In this document: positions 1-9,208 of the stretch, one piece after another
Numbering within the stretch: the first letter of the stretch is position 1
Layout: the number at the start of each line of letters is the position of its first letter
Source: a bacterium
GTDB lineage: Bacteria > Zhuqueibacterota > Zhuqueibacteria > Residuimicrobiales > Residuimicrobiaceae
Direction of reading: 5' to 3'
Length of the DNA: 64,000 bases
Assembly: GCA_029565685.1 (NCBI GenBank)
Contig: JAKQNR010000021.1
Location: forward strand, 332,929 to 396,928
Program-made: the position numbers and the translations under genes
The notes under the pieces: generated by a model
Seen by the model: the letters and a program-made list of their open reading frames with translations, nothing else
The model's database searches: none
What the model was told of the DNA's origin: nothing

Positions 1-489
1 CGGTGGCTGGGCGAAGAGTTTATCCCATCGTTCTTTGACCCCTTTTATGAAATCCAGAAATTGCAGATTTCTCACGGCAAAAAAATATACAAGACGGACC
101 TGCTGATCGGTCTGCAGGAAACCCGGGGGACGTTCGGCGAGCTCTACGGCAATGTGCTGGGCAACCGGGTGCGGTTGTTGGGCACCGTATCCAAGCTGGA
201 TGCCGAGAAGAGCGGCCAGCTGCATCTGGCCGCTGACGCCACCGAAGCCTTGCCGACCATCGCCGCGCGCGCCAGCTACGACAAGCTCGGCATCGTCCAG
301 GCAGAGGATGTGTTTACTTTGGACGATCGCAGCGTGGCGCGGCTGGGCCTGGGCTACAAGATCAAACCCTACCTCATCCTCTATGTGGATTACATCTGGT
401 CGTTCGTCGAAACTTCACCGGGCAGCAAGAACTATAAATCCCAGGAGCGCATGGAGCCCAGGCTCGCGTTTGTCTACCGCTTCAAGTAG
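1..489 (+). CDS. C-terminal part of an outer-membrane beta-barrel-like protein (5' cut by window edge)
   Basis: The frame is open from base 1 with no start codon visible, so only the last 162 residues are seen. The tail has alternating hydrophobic and polar stretches typical of membrane beta strands (GLGYKIKPYLILYVDYIW) and ends in an aromatic-rich strand, LAFVYRFK, resembling the C-terminal signature of outer-membrane barrels. Similar barrels follow MCE/MlaD domains in some FCB bacteria, but the N-terminal domain needed to show that lies outside the window. Function is unassigned. The next gene starts about 75 bases downstream on the same strand. Confidence 0.6.
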   Translation, partial: RWLGEEFIPSFFDPFYEIQKLQISHGKKIYKTDLLIGLQETRGTFGELYGNVLGNRVRLLGTVSKLDAEKSGQLHLAADATEALPTIAARASYDKLGIVQAEDVFTLDDRSVARLGLGYKIKPYLILYVDYIWSFVETSPGSKNYKSQERMEPRLAFVYRFK

Positions 490-562
490 ACCTGGCGCCT
501 GACCCCATTGTGTAATTTTGCTGAAACCCGAGCCCCGGCCAAGGGGAGGAGTCCGTTGTAGG

Positions 563-1276
563 ATGCGTTCAGCGGCTGAAAAACGAACGTGGGTCTCTGT
601 TCTGTCTTCTTTGACAGAGCCGCTTCTGGATTTCATCTATCCGCCCTGGTGCGTGCTTTGCAACAACGATTTGGAAGCAGAGGTTCTTGTTTGTCGCACC
701 TGCCTGGAGACCCTGCCCCGCTTGGAGCAGCCGGTGCTGGCGGCTGAAAAGCTGACGCATCAGCTCAGCGGCCCGGCCTGGTTCGATGCTTCCATCGCAT
801 TGTTTCCCTTTCATGAGTCGATTCAAAAGCTGATCCATCTGATGAAGTACAAGGGCTATGAGAGTTTGGCCCAACCCCTGGGCCGCGAGCTCGGGCTGGC
901 TCTGCGCGATGCTGCGCTGGTGGAGGCAGCGGTTCTGGCGCCTGTGCCGCTGCACCGGCGGCGCCTGCGGGAGCGCGGATATAACCAGTCTGAGCGGCTG
1001 GCGCAGCACGCAGCCGCAGCCGCCGGGCTGCCCATGGAGGCAGCGCTGCTGCAGCGCGTCCGTTACACGCGGCCGCAGGCCAAACTAGCCAAGGCGGAGC
1101 GCTCACGCAATCTCGCCGGCGCTTTTGTCGTTCCCAGGCCCGAGGCAACGGCCGGCGGCGTGGTGGTTCTGGTGGATGACCTGTTCACCACCGGCCATAC
1201 CCTGAACGAATGCGCCAAAACCCTGAAAGCCCAGGGGTGCCGCCAGGTCTACTGCCTGACGCTGGTTCGCGTGTAA
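563..1276 (+). CDS. ComF-family phosphoribosyltransferase-like protein
   Basis: About 237 residues. The N-terminal part has two CxxC pairs (CVLC and CRTC) forming the small zinc finger usual in ComF/GntX proteins. The C-terminal half is a type I phosphoribosyltransferase fold with the PRPP loop VVLVDDLFTTGHT. The family is linked to DNA uptake in naturally competent bacteria (ComFC) but is widespread and often of unknown substrate. The ATG at 563 was chosen because AAGGGGAGGAG lies just upstream; an in-frame TTG at 518 is the longer alternative. No other competence genes are visible nearby, so a DNA-uptake role is only inferred from the family. Confidence 0.85.
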   Translation: MRSAAEKRTWVSVLSSLTEPLLDFIYPPWCVLCNNDLEAEVLVCRTCLETLPRLEQPVLAAEKLTHQLSGPAWFDASIALFPFHESIQKLIHLMKYKGYESLAQPLGRELGLALRDAALVEAAVLAPVPLHRRRLRERGYNQSERLAQHAAAAAGLPMEAALLQRVRYTRPQAKLAKAERSRNLAGAFVVPRPEATAGGVVVLVDDLFTTGHTLNECAKTLKAQGCRQVYCLTLVRV

Positions 1277-1301
1277 ATGATTTCTCAGGCAAGAATTATA
1301 C

Positions 1302-1330
1302 TTGACATTACGGGTAATTTTTTTTACTTT
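1302..1330 (+). promoter_or_regulatory. Putative sigma-70-type promoter for gap-tpiA-secG
   Basis: A perfect TTGACA at 1302-1307 is followed after 17 bases by TACTTT at 1325-1330, which is weak as a -10 box but sits in an AT-rich stretch. It lies about 100 bases before the gap start. An FCB-type reading (TTG at -33, TAnnTTTG-like at -7) fits the same bases. Confidence 0.4.
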
Positions 1331-1386
1331 AATAGCTCAAACTATGATACCGGTTTTCGGCCATGGTTTTGAACTTGTTTCGTTAA

Positions 1387-2436
<1,050 letters not shown>

Positions 2437-2494
2437 CTCGTTGAACAGAGCAGGCGACGCACAGCGCGCCGCCTGCTTTTCAGTCAGGATGCTT

Positions 2495-3244
2495 ATGCGA
2501 AAACGGATCGTAGCGGGAAATTGGAAAATGTACAAGACCGTTCCGGAGGCGACGGAACTGGCGGCGGCCATTGCCGCTGCCGCGCCGAAGGACGGAGCCG
2601 GCGAGATTGTCGTCTGTCCGCCTTTTACGAACTTGACCGCAGTGGCCGAGGCCATCAAGGGATCGGTGGTGCGCCTGGGAGCGCAAAACATGCACTGGGA
2701 GGAAAAAGGCGCATTCACCGGTGAGATCGCCGCTGATATGCTGAAATCCGCCGGATGCCAATACGTGATCCTCGGCCATTCCGAGCGACGGCAGTATTTC
2801 GGCGAGACCGACGCTATGGTGAACAAAAAGATCAAACGCGCGCTGACAGCGGGATTGAATCCCATTGTCTGCGTCGGCGAGACGCTGGATCAGCGCAAAG
2901 CCGGCATCACCGAGTCCGTGGTCGGCGACCAGGTGCGCGGCTGCTTTGCGGATATCGGCGCCGAGCAGGCGAAAACTCTGGTGATCGCTTACGAACCGGT
3001 ATGGGCGATCGGCACCGGAGTGACCGCCACCAGCGAGCAGGCTCAGGAGGTGCATCATTTCATTCGCGCTCTGCTGGCCGAGCTCTACAGCGAATCCGTG
3101 GCGCAAACCGTGCGCATTCAGTACGGCGGCAGCATGAAGCCGGATAACGCTGCGCAGCTGCTGGCGCAGCCCGATATCGACGGCGGCCTGATCGGCGGCG
3201 CCAGTCTGGACGCCAAATCCTTTTTGCAGATTGTAACCGCATAA
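2495..3244 (+). CDS. tpiA: Triosephosphate isomerase
   Basis: 249 residues, full length. It interconverts dihydroxyacetone phosphate and glyceraldehyde 3-phosphate. The sequence shows the substrate lysine in NWKMYK, catalytic H95 in GHSERRQ, catalytic E167 in AYEPVWAIGTG and the phosphate loop QYGGSMKP. The start at 2495 (MRKRIVAGNWK) matches the family; ATG 2489 and a longer extension to 2441 are also open. TCAGGA lies just upstream as ribosome site. It sits between gap and secG on the same strand and is probably cotranscribed. Confidence 0.97.
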   Translation: MRKRIVAGNWKMYKTVPEATELAAAIAAAAPKDGAGEIVVCPPFTNLTAVAEAIKGSVVRLGAQNMHWEEKGAFTGEIAADMLKSAGCQYVILGHSERRQYFGETDAMVNKKIKRALTAGLNPIVCVGETLDQRKAGITESVVGDQVRGCFADIGAEQAKTLVIAYEPVWAIGTGVTATSEQAQEVHHFIRALLAELYSESVAQTVRIQYGGSMKPDNAAQLLAQPDIDGGLIGGASLDAKSFLQIVTA

Positions 3245-3261
3245 CCTATTTGGGAGTGTGC

Positions 3262-3606
3262 ATGTACACGGTACTGATCGTTTTGTTTTTCATCGTCTGT
3301 GTTCTATTGACGTTCGTCATTCTCATTCAATCCAGCAAGGGCGGCGGGCTGGCCGGCACCTTTGGCGGCATCGATTCCATGAACACCGTACTCGGCGGCC
3401 GCGGCAGCGCCACCTTTTTATCCAAGATGACCGCGGTCCTGACCGCCACGTTCATGGTCCTTGCCCTGTTGTTGGGCTTTTTGACCCGCGGCAGCGTCTC
3501 TCAGTCCAGCCTGGTGGAGCAAGAAAGAGAACGCAGATCCAGCTCTCCGGCGCGCACGTTGCCTCAGGTTCCGGCGCCGACCACGCCGGCGCCTGCTGGA
3601 AAGTAA
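3262..3606 (+). CDS. secG: Protein translocase subunit SecG
   Basis: 114 residues. SecG is the small accessory subunit of the SecYEG translocon. There are two transmembrane helices (about residues 1-22 and 50-75) separated by the conserved cytoplasmic loop ILIQSSKGGGLAGTFGG. A Pro/Ser/Ala-rich C-terminal tail of about 35 residues follows. The ATG at 3262 is preceded by TGGGAG at 3251-3256. Its position directly after tpiA is typical for secG in many bacteria. The tRNA-Leu gene follows 12 bases after the stop. Confidence 0.93.
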   Translation: MYTVLIVLFFIVCVLLTFVILIQSSKGGGLAGTFGGIDSMNTVLGGRGSATFLSKMTAVLTATFMVLALLLGFLTRGSVSQSSLVEQERERRSSSPARTLPQVPAPTTPAPAGK

Positions 3607-3618
3607 AATTATTTTGAT

Positions 3619-3702
3619 GCCGAAGTGGTGGAATTTGGTAGACACGCTATCTTGAGGGGGTAGTGCCCACCGGGCGTCCGGGTTCAAATCCCGGCTTCGG
3701 CA
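3619..3702 (+). tRNA. tRNA-Leu, anticodon GAG
   Basis: The acceptor arm GCCGAAG (3619-3625) pairs with CTTCGGC (3695-3701), followed by discriminator A at 3702. The anticodon stem CTATC/GGTAG encloses loop TTGAGGG with anticodon GAG at 3654-3656. A long class II variable arm and the T arm CCGGG-TTCAAAT-CCCGG follow. Only CC of a CCA end is encoded (ACCCG). The layout closely resembles the leucine GAG tRNA of other bacteria. It reads CUU and CUC codons. Confidence 0.96.
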
Positions 3703-3714
3703 CCCGTTCTACAC

Positions 3715-3743
3715 AGCCCACCGATCATGGTGGGCTTTGTTTT
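3715..3743 (+). terminator. Rho-independent terminator after tRNA-Leu
   Basis: Perfect 8-bp stem AGCCCACC (3715-3722) and GGTGGGCT (3729-3736), loop GATCAT, then a T-rich run TTGTTTTG. It probably ends the gap-tpiA-secG-tRNA transcript. Confidence 0.85.
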
Positions 3744-3896
3744 GTCACGCTGCCCAGCAGGGAGCACAGAGGTTCGTTCCCCTCCTTCAGACCGGAATCC
3801 GGCTGGCCTGAGCCTGATCCGACGCACATTCAACAAGGCCGCCCCCGCCGCAGCACTTTGACAACAGCCGAATAATACCTGGAAGGGAACGCATAA

Positions 3897-4775
3897 ATGG
3901 ATCGACGTGAATTTTGTAAAACCCTGACCGCCGGCCTGGTTCTGCCCGCCGCCGCTTGGACGGCTGCTCCAGCGTCCAAGCTGGTAGTGGTCCGCAACGC
4001 CTCACCCGCTGAACTGGTGCGCAAAGCGGTGCAAGCACTGGGCGGCATGTCTCAGTTTGTCAAAAAAGGCCAGACCGTCTTGCTCAAACCGAACATCGGC
4101 TGGGACCGGTCGCCCGAACAGGCGGCCAACACCAACCCGGAGGCCGTGGCGGAGGTCGTCAAAATGTGCCTCGAGGCGGGCGCCAGCTACGTGCGGGTTT
4201 TGGACCGCACCTGCAATCAGGCGCAGCGTTGCTACAGCCGCAGCGGCATCGAAAAGGCCGCCGCAGCCGCAGGCGCGCAAGTCCGTCACATCATCGACAG
4301 CCGGTTCAAAGAGGTCCAGCTTCCGCAAGGGGTGTTGCTGAAATCCTGGCCCCTTTATCGCGATGTGCTGGAGGCCGATGTCTTTATCAACATGCCTGTC
4401 GCCAAACACCATTCGATCTCGCAGTACACTCTGGGATTCAAGAACATCATGGGTGTGATGGGCGGCGACCGCGGCTCCATTCACAACAAATTCATGACTA
4501 AAATCGTCGACATCAATTCTGCGGTCAAACCTACGTTGACCATTATCGACGCCTATCGGGTTATGTTGCGCAACGGCCCCACCGGCGGCAGCCTGGCGGA
4601 TGTGGCGGAGAAAAAGACCGTCATCGCCGGCGTCGATCGGGTGGCGGTGGACGCCTATGGCATGACGCTGTTCGGCGTCAAACCGGAGCAGGTGGAGTAT
4701 TTGAGACTGGCTTTCGAACGCGGCCTGGGACAACTGGATTTATCCCGCGTTTCCATCGAGGAGATCAACAGCTGA
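3897..4775 (+). CDS. DUF362 family protein with Tat signal
   Basis: 292 residues. The N-terminus MDRREFCKTLTAG followed by a hydrophobic, alanine-rich stretch is a twin-arginine export signal, so the protein is expected outside the cytoplasm. The rest matches the DUF362 family: LLKPNIGW near residue 65, the central FINMPVAKHHS and FKNIMGVMGGDRG, and the C-terminal VDRVAVDAYG. The family is of unknown reaction but is often tied to iron-sulfur proteins. The stop is one base from the next start, so it is translationally linked to the membrane polyferredoxin that follows, which suggests that the two work together in a redox chain. Confidence 0.85.
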   Translation: MDRREFCKTLTAGLVLPAAAWTAAPASKLVVVRNASPAELVRKAVQALGGMSQFVKKGQTVLLKPNIGWDRSPEQAANTNPEAVAEVVKMCLEAGASYVRVLDRTCNQAQRCYSRSGIEKAAAAAGAQVRHIIDSRFKEVQLPQGVLLKSWPLYRDVLEADVFINMPVAKHHSISQYTLGFKNIMGVMGGDRGSIHNKFMTKIVDINSAVKPTLTIIDAYRVMLRNGPTGGSLADVAEKKTVIAGVDRVAVDAYGMTLFGVKPEQVEYLRLAFERGLGQLDLSRVSIEEINS

Positions 4776-4776
4776 A

Positions 4777-6318
4777 ATGGCAAACCGCATTCGCAAGCTT
4801 TCGCAGATCGTGTTTCTTCTTTTGTTCCTCGGCTTGTTTCTGCACGCACGGTTTCCCTATGAGAGCGGGTGGCCCTCTGATATTTTTTTGCGCACCAGCC
4901 CGCTGGCAGCTCTAACCACGGCTTTATCCGCACGGACCTGGATCGCCTCCATGCTGCCGGCGGTCATTCTTCTACTGCTCACCATTCCATTGGGACGTTT
5001 TTTCTGCGGCTGGATTTGCCCGCTGGGCACGGTGATCGATGGCAGCGATCGCTATCTCCGTCGTCGAAAACCCGCCGGCCGCGAAAGCGTTCGCTTTCGC
5101 TCGTGGAAATTCTTTATCCTGGTCGCTGTGCTCTGTGCAGCGCTCTTTTCCTGGCAGGCGGCCTGGTTTTTCGATCCGTTGGTCATGCTCACCCGCGTGC
5201 TCACGGTGAGCCTTTATCCTGCCATGGCGCTGCTGACCCAGGGCCTTTTTCAGTTCGGTTTTGCCAGCGGCGTTGCAGAGGAGCAATGGTACTCGCTTTA
5301 CGCCTGGGCGCAAAACCGGCTGTTGCCGGTTCAGTCCGCCTCGTTTGAACAGAGCATGCCTGTTCTGCTGCTGTTCATCGCTGTGCTGGCGCTGGGTCTG
5401 GTTTCGCGCCGCTTCTGGTGCCGCAACCTCTGTCCGCTGGGCGCCCTGCTGGGGCTTTTTTCTCGCTTTCGCGTGTTTGGCCGCGATGTGAATCAGGAGT
5501 GCACCTCGTGCAGCCTTTGCCAGCGTCGCTGCCGCATGAATGCGATTGAGGATGATTACACCATCACCAACGCGACGGAGTGCATTCAGTGCGCCGAGTG
5601 CGCAACCGTATGCAAACCCCAGGCCATCTCTTACCGGTTCAGCCGGCGCAAAAACCAGGGCCATATTGATCTGTCGCGCAGACGGTTCATTCAGGCCGCT
5701 GCCACGGGCATCGTCGGTCTGGCGGCCACGCGCGTCGGCGCCGGCAACCGGAATGAAACAGGACGGCTGATCCGGCCGCCGGGCGCTCTGCCGGAAGAGG
5801 CTTTTCTCGACCGCTGCATTCGCTGTCAGGCGTGCGTGCGCATATGTTCCTCCACCGGCGCCTGTCTTCAGCCTGCGCTCACTCAGGGCGGCTGGGAGGG
5901 CATCTGGAGTCCCCGGGCGGTGATGAGAACCGGTTATTGCGAATACAACTGTACGCTGTGCGGCGAGATCTGTCCCACCGGCGCCATCAGCAAGCTGGAC
6001 CTGGACGCGAAACAGCAGCGCAAAATGGGCACTGCCTATTTCGATAAAAGCCGTTGCATCCCCTGGTATCGCCTGGAGGATTGTCTGGTCTGCGAAGAGC
6101 ATTGTCCATTGCCGGAAAAAGCCATCCGCTTCGATGAACGGGAGGTGCGTACGCCGGAGGGGGAAATGCGAACGGTGAAATTTCCCTACGTGCGCGAAGA
6201 TCTTTGCATCGGTTGCGGAATCTGCGAAAACAAGTGTCCGGTCGTCGGCCAAGCCGCGATCTTTGTAACCCCCGCTGGAGAAGAACGACAGCCGGTGGGA
6301 GTTTTTGCCGGCGCTTAA
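4777..6318 (+). CDS. NapH/NapG-like fused membrane polyferredoxin
   Basis: 513 residues in two parts. The first (about 1-300) has several transmembrane helices and two CxxxCP motifs (CGWICPLG and CRNLCPLG) as in NapH/YccM, then two [4Fe-4S] motifs (CTSCSLCQRRC and CIQCAECATVC). A second twin-arginine-like segment, SRRRFIQAAATG followed by a hydrophobic run, sits at about residue 305. The second part resembles NapG/MauM, with further clusters at CIRCQACVRIC, CEYNCTLCGEIC, CLVCEEHC and CIGCGICENKC. Such proteins carry electrons from the quinone pool to periplasmic enzymes. No nitrate reductase is nearby, and the linked DUF362 protein is the likely partner. Start ATG 4777 is fixed by tight packing with the preceding stop. 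Confidence 0.85.
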   Translation: MANRIRKLSQIVFLLLFLGLFLHARFPYESGWPSDIFLRTSPLAALTTALSARTWIASMLPAVILLLLTIPLGRFFCGWICPLGTVIDGSDRYLRRRKPAGRESVRFRSWKFFILVAVLCAALFSWQAAWFFDPLVMLTRVLTVSLYPAMALLTQGLFQFGFASGVAEEQWYSLYAWAQNRLLPVQSASFEQSMPVLLLFIAVLALGLVSRRFWCRNLCPLGALLGLFSRFRVFGRDVNQECTSCSLCQRRCRMNAIEDDYTITNATECIQCAECATVCKPQAISYRFSRRKNQGHIDLSRRRFIQAAATGIVGLAATRVGAGNRNETGRLIRPPGALPEEAFLDRCIRCQACVRICSSTGACLQPALTQGGWEGIWSPRAVMRTGYCEYNCTLCGEICPTGAISKLDLDAKQQRKMGTAYFDKSRCIPWYRLEDCLVCEEHCPLPEKAIRFDEREVRTPEGEMRTVKFPYVREDLCIGCGICENKCPVVGQAAIFVTPAGEERQPVGVFAGA

Positions 6319-6391
6319 AGGCAGCCGGAGTTTTTCCGCCGGCCCGTGGCTGGGACAGCAGGCAGAAGATCCACTCAATAGATGGGATCAA

Positions 6392-8137
6392 ATGGGAATC
6401 GTCAAGGATTTATCTCTCCACACCCGCGCCGCTCGAATGAGCCTGGCTGCGGTTCGAGACAAATTTTTCCGCCGCACGTCGACGTCGGGGGATGAGCGTT
6501 GGTTCAAGCATTATGATGCGGCCGTGCCCTTTCGGATCGATCTGCCCGATATACCGCTCTATCATTTTCTCGATGCAGCCAGCCGGGAGGCTGCAAGCAA
6601 GATCGCCATGGTTTACTACAACCGCAAATTCACCTATCGGCGGCTTCACGATCTGTCGCAGCGATTCGCCGCCGGATTGCATAAATTAGGCGTTCAGCCC
6701 GGCGACCGGGTGGCGCTGTGCATGCCCAATATTCCGCAGTATATGATCAGCTACTGGGCGGCGCTCTATGCCGGCGCCGTGGTCGTGCCCATCGATCCCC
6801 TTAACAGCGAACGAGAATTGCTGCACCAGCTGGAGTTGAGCCGCGCCCGTGTGCTGATCGTGCTGGATCGTCTTTACGGAAGAGTGAGTAAAATCCGCCA
6901 ACAGACCAGGCTGACCCATGTGGTGGTCGCTTGTTTGGAAACCTATATGCCGCCGTTGCTCAACTGGGCGATGCAGGTGCAGAAACAAATGCGACAGACT
7001 CTGAACAAGATCAATCGCACGCCCGATACTTTGTTCTTTCGCCAGTTGTTGGCCTATCGGCCGGCAACCGTGCTGGCGCCCATCCGCACCGCCTTGCCCG
7101 CGCTGCTGCTGTTCACCGGCGGTGTGACCGGCACGGCCAAGGCAGCCATGATCAGCCATCGCAATGCAGTGGCCAACACGCTGCAGGCGCGCGCCTGGAT
7201 CGGGGATGTACAGGACCGCAGCGAGACTGTGCTGGCCGTGCTGCCCCTTAGCCACAGTTACGGCATGACCGCCTGCCATCATCTGGCAGTGCAGGCGCAG
7301 GCCACGCTGGTGCTGCAGCCGCGCTTCGAATTGAAGCGGGTGGTGCGCGACATTAAAAAGCACCGGGTGACGCTGTTCCCCGGGGTGCCGACTATGTACA
7401 GCTCTGTAGTCCATTATGCCCGCCTCCGGCCCGTCGATCTCTCCTCGGTGCGCGCCTGCATCAGCGGCGGTGCAGCACTGCCCGTGTCGCTGCAAAGTGA
7501 ATTCGAGAAATTGACCAAGGGCCATCTAGTGGAGGGCTATGGCCTCACCGAGGCGTCGCCCATCACCCACTGCAATCCTTTGCACGGCAAACGCAAATTC
7601 GGCAGCATCGGCCTGCCGCTGCCCAGCACCGAAGCCCGCATCTGCGACCTGTTCACCCGGCAACCTCTGGGTCTTCGCCAGATCGGAGAGATCCAGGTGC
7701 GCGGCCCGCAGGTCATGGAGGGCTATTGGCAGGCGGAAGAAGAGACTGCACGCGTGCGATCGGCAGATGGTTGGTTGCTCACCGGCGACATCGGCTATGA
7801 GGATGAGGACGGCTTTTTCTACGTCATCGATCGTAAAAAGGATATTATTTTCTGCGGCGGGTACAACATCTATCCCAGCGAAGTGGAGGCCGTTCTGCTC
7901 GAGCATCCGGCGGTGGCTGAGGCTGCGGTGGTGGGCATGCCGGACGCCCATTACGGCGCGGTGGTCAAGGCGATTGTGGTGCCCAAGCCTCGGCAAGCGA
8001 TCAGTGAAAGCGATCTCCTCGCTTTTTGCACCAACAAACTGGCCAAATATAAAATGCCGAAAAAAATCGTTTTTCAGCAGGAGCTGCCCAAGACGATTCT
8101 CGGCAAGGTTCTCAAATATCAATTAGCCGACGTTTAG
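6392..8137 (+). CDS. AMP-forming acyl-CoA synthetase (long-chain fatty-acid type)
   Basis: 581 residues. ANL-superfamily adenylating enzyme, expected to activate a fatty acid or related acid with ATP and CoA. It has the acyl-adenylate motif EGYGLTEASP, the A8 region with LLTGDIGYEDEDG and DRKKDIIFCGGYNIYPSEVE, and the C-terminal catalytic lysine in ILGKVLKY. The P-loop reads FTGGVTGTAKAAM, a drift from the usual TGGTTGxPKG: the proline before lysine is alanine. Start ATG 6392 was chosen; an upstream extension to 6305 overlaps the previous gene, and ATG 6437 is a shorter alternative. Substrate cannot be told from sequence. Confidence 0.88.
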   Translation: MGIVKDLSLHTRAARMSLAAVRDKFFRRTSTSGDERWFKHYDAAVPFRIDLPDIPLYHFLDAASREAASKIAMVYYNRKFTYRRLHDLSQRFAAGLHKLGVQPGDRVALCMPNIPQYMISYWAALYAGAVVVPIDPLNSERELLHQLELSRARVLIVLDRLYGRVSKIRQQTRLTHVVVACLETYMPPLLNWAMQVQKQMRQTLNKINRTPDTLFFRQLLAYRPATVLAPIRTALPALLLFTGGVTGTAKAAMISHRNAVANTLQARAWIGDVQDRSETVLAVLPLSHSYGMTACHHLAVQAQATLVLQPRFELKRVVRDIKKHRVTLFPGVPTMYSSVVHYARLRPVDLSSVRACISGGAALPVSLQSEFEKLTKGHLVEGYGLTEASPITHCNPLHGKRKFGSIGLPLPSTEARICDLFTRQPLGLRQIGEIQVRGPQVMEGYWQAEEETARVRSADGWLLTGDIGYEDEDGFFYVIDRKKDIIFCGGYNIYPSEVEAVLLEHPAVAEAAVVGMPDAHYGAVVKAIVVPKPRQAISESDLLAFCTNKLAKYKMPKKIVFQQELPKTILGKVLKYQLADV

Positions 8138-8145
8138 AATCCGAT

Positions 8146-8934
8146 ATGCTAAACGACCTCGTTCAGATTAGCTATGATCGCCCGGATCTGGTGCGACTGG
8201 CGCCGCTGGGTTCGGCGCATGATATCTCTTTGATCCCAGGCATTCTTGCCGCGTTTGATGAGCAGTATCGCAACCGCATCCGAGCCTTTATCATCGATCT
8301 GGCCCAGCTCGATGAGCTGCCGCCGAGCTTGGTCGTGCTGTTGCTTGAATTGACGGCGCGCGCGCGCCGCCACGGCGGAGAGGTTACGCTGGTCAACCTG
8401 TCGGGCCGCGCGCGCGATGATTTGACCGGCTTTGATCCCTTGGGCTACCTGCACATCCTGGAGGAGGCCGACGCGCCGGAGACGGAACAGGCGGAGGCAG
8501 CGCCGCACGCGAACGCCAATGGACGAACGGGCGAGTCGTTGTCGATCCCCAGCCGTCCGGACGTGGTGTACAAAGCCTGCGATTTTGTCGTCCAGATCGG
8601 CCGCCGTCTCGGCTTCTCCGAAAATGAGGTGAACAAGATCAAGCTGGCGGTGTATGAGGCCTGTCTCAATGTGGTGGAGCACGCCTATCACTCGGATCCG
8701 ACGAAAAAACTGACTGTGAAGGTCTACGCCTCGCCGCGACAGATCGAAATTCAGGTGATCGATCAGGGGGACGGCTTTGAAGCCACCGACGATGACTTTG
8801 ATGTGATGGCCGCTGCAGCGGCGCGACAGACCGGCGGCATGGGGCTGCACATCATACGACGCTCCATGGACGCGGTGAGCTATCAACGCAATACCCCGGA
8901 AGGGAACAAGCTCATCATGATCAAACGATGTTGA
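8146..8934 (+). CDS. STAS domain fused to RsbW/SpoIIAB-like HATPase
   Basis: 262 residues. The first ~110 residues fit a STAS (anti-anti-sigma) fold, with FIIDLAQLDELPPSLVVLLLEL near residue 50. From ~140 a GHKL serine-kinase-like ATPase follows, with N box KLAVYEACLNVVEHAY, G1 box VIDQGDGF and G2 box GGMGLHIIRRSMD. In partner-switching systems these are separate proteins: the HATPase binds a sigma factor and phosphorylates the STAS partner. The usual STAS phospho-acceptor serine is not obvious here. It starts 8 bases after the acyl-CoA ligase. Signalling role is inferred; the target is unknown. Confidence 0.82.
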   Translation: MLNDLVQISYDRPDLVRLAPLGSAHDISLIPGILAAFDEQYRNRIRAFIIDLAQLDELPPSLVVLLLELTARARRHGGEVTLVNLSGRARDDLTGFDPLGYLHILEEADAPETEQAEAAPHANANGRTGESLSIPSRPDVVYKACDFVVQIGRRLGFSENEVNKIKLAVYEACLNVVEHAYHSDPTKKLTVKVYASPRQIEIQVIDQGDGFEATDDDFDVMAAAAARQTGGMGLHIIRRSMDAVSYQRNTPEGNKLIMIKRC

Positions 8935-8949
8935 GGAACGCCGCCGGCC

Positions 8950-9084
8950 ATGATTCGAATCGTTCGCATCCGCTCTCGCTGGATCGATAATGGAATTATG
9001 GCGTTCGAAAAAAAAGACGGTCGTGCACGGCTGGAGGCGACCGGCGTGGAGCAGACGGCGGATGCGCGGGAAACCATCCGGTGA
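8950..9084 (+). CDS. Possible small protein (44 residues), unrecognised
   Basis: ATG at 8950 to TGA at 9084 in the gap between the STAS-kinase gene and the zinc protease. The product is basic (MIRIVRIRSRWIDNG...) with no membrane segment and no motif I recognise. There is no clear ribosome site at the ATG. It may be chance; it is listed because it is the only reading frame of note in this 274-base gap. Confidence 0.2.
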   Translation: MIRIVRIRSRWIDNGIMAFEKKDGRARLEATGVEQTADARETIR

Positions 9085-9208
9085 TTGGCGCGTTCAAATG
9101 GTCGGCGAAGGGAAAGTGGTTTTAGGCAGAGTTCTTTTTAAGAATTGGTGAACCCTTTTGCCCACAACGCTATCTAATAAAGAGACGGTTATAGATAGGA
9201 GGTATTCG

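Noticed and set aside
4972..6378. Antisense open frame of about 470 codons over the polyferredoxin gene
   Set aside because: Shadow frame; the plus strand has clear iron-sulfur motifs.
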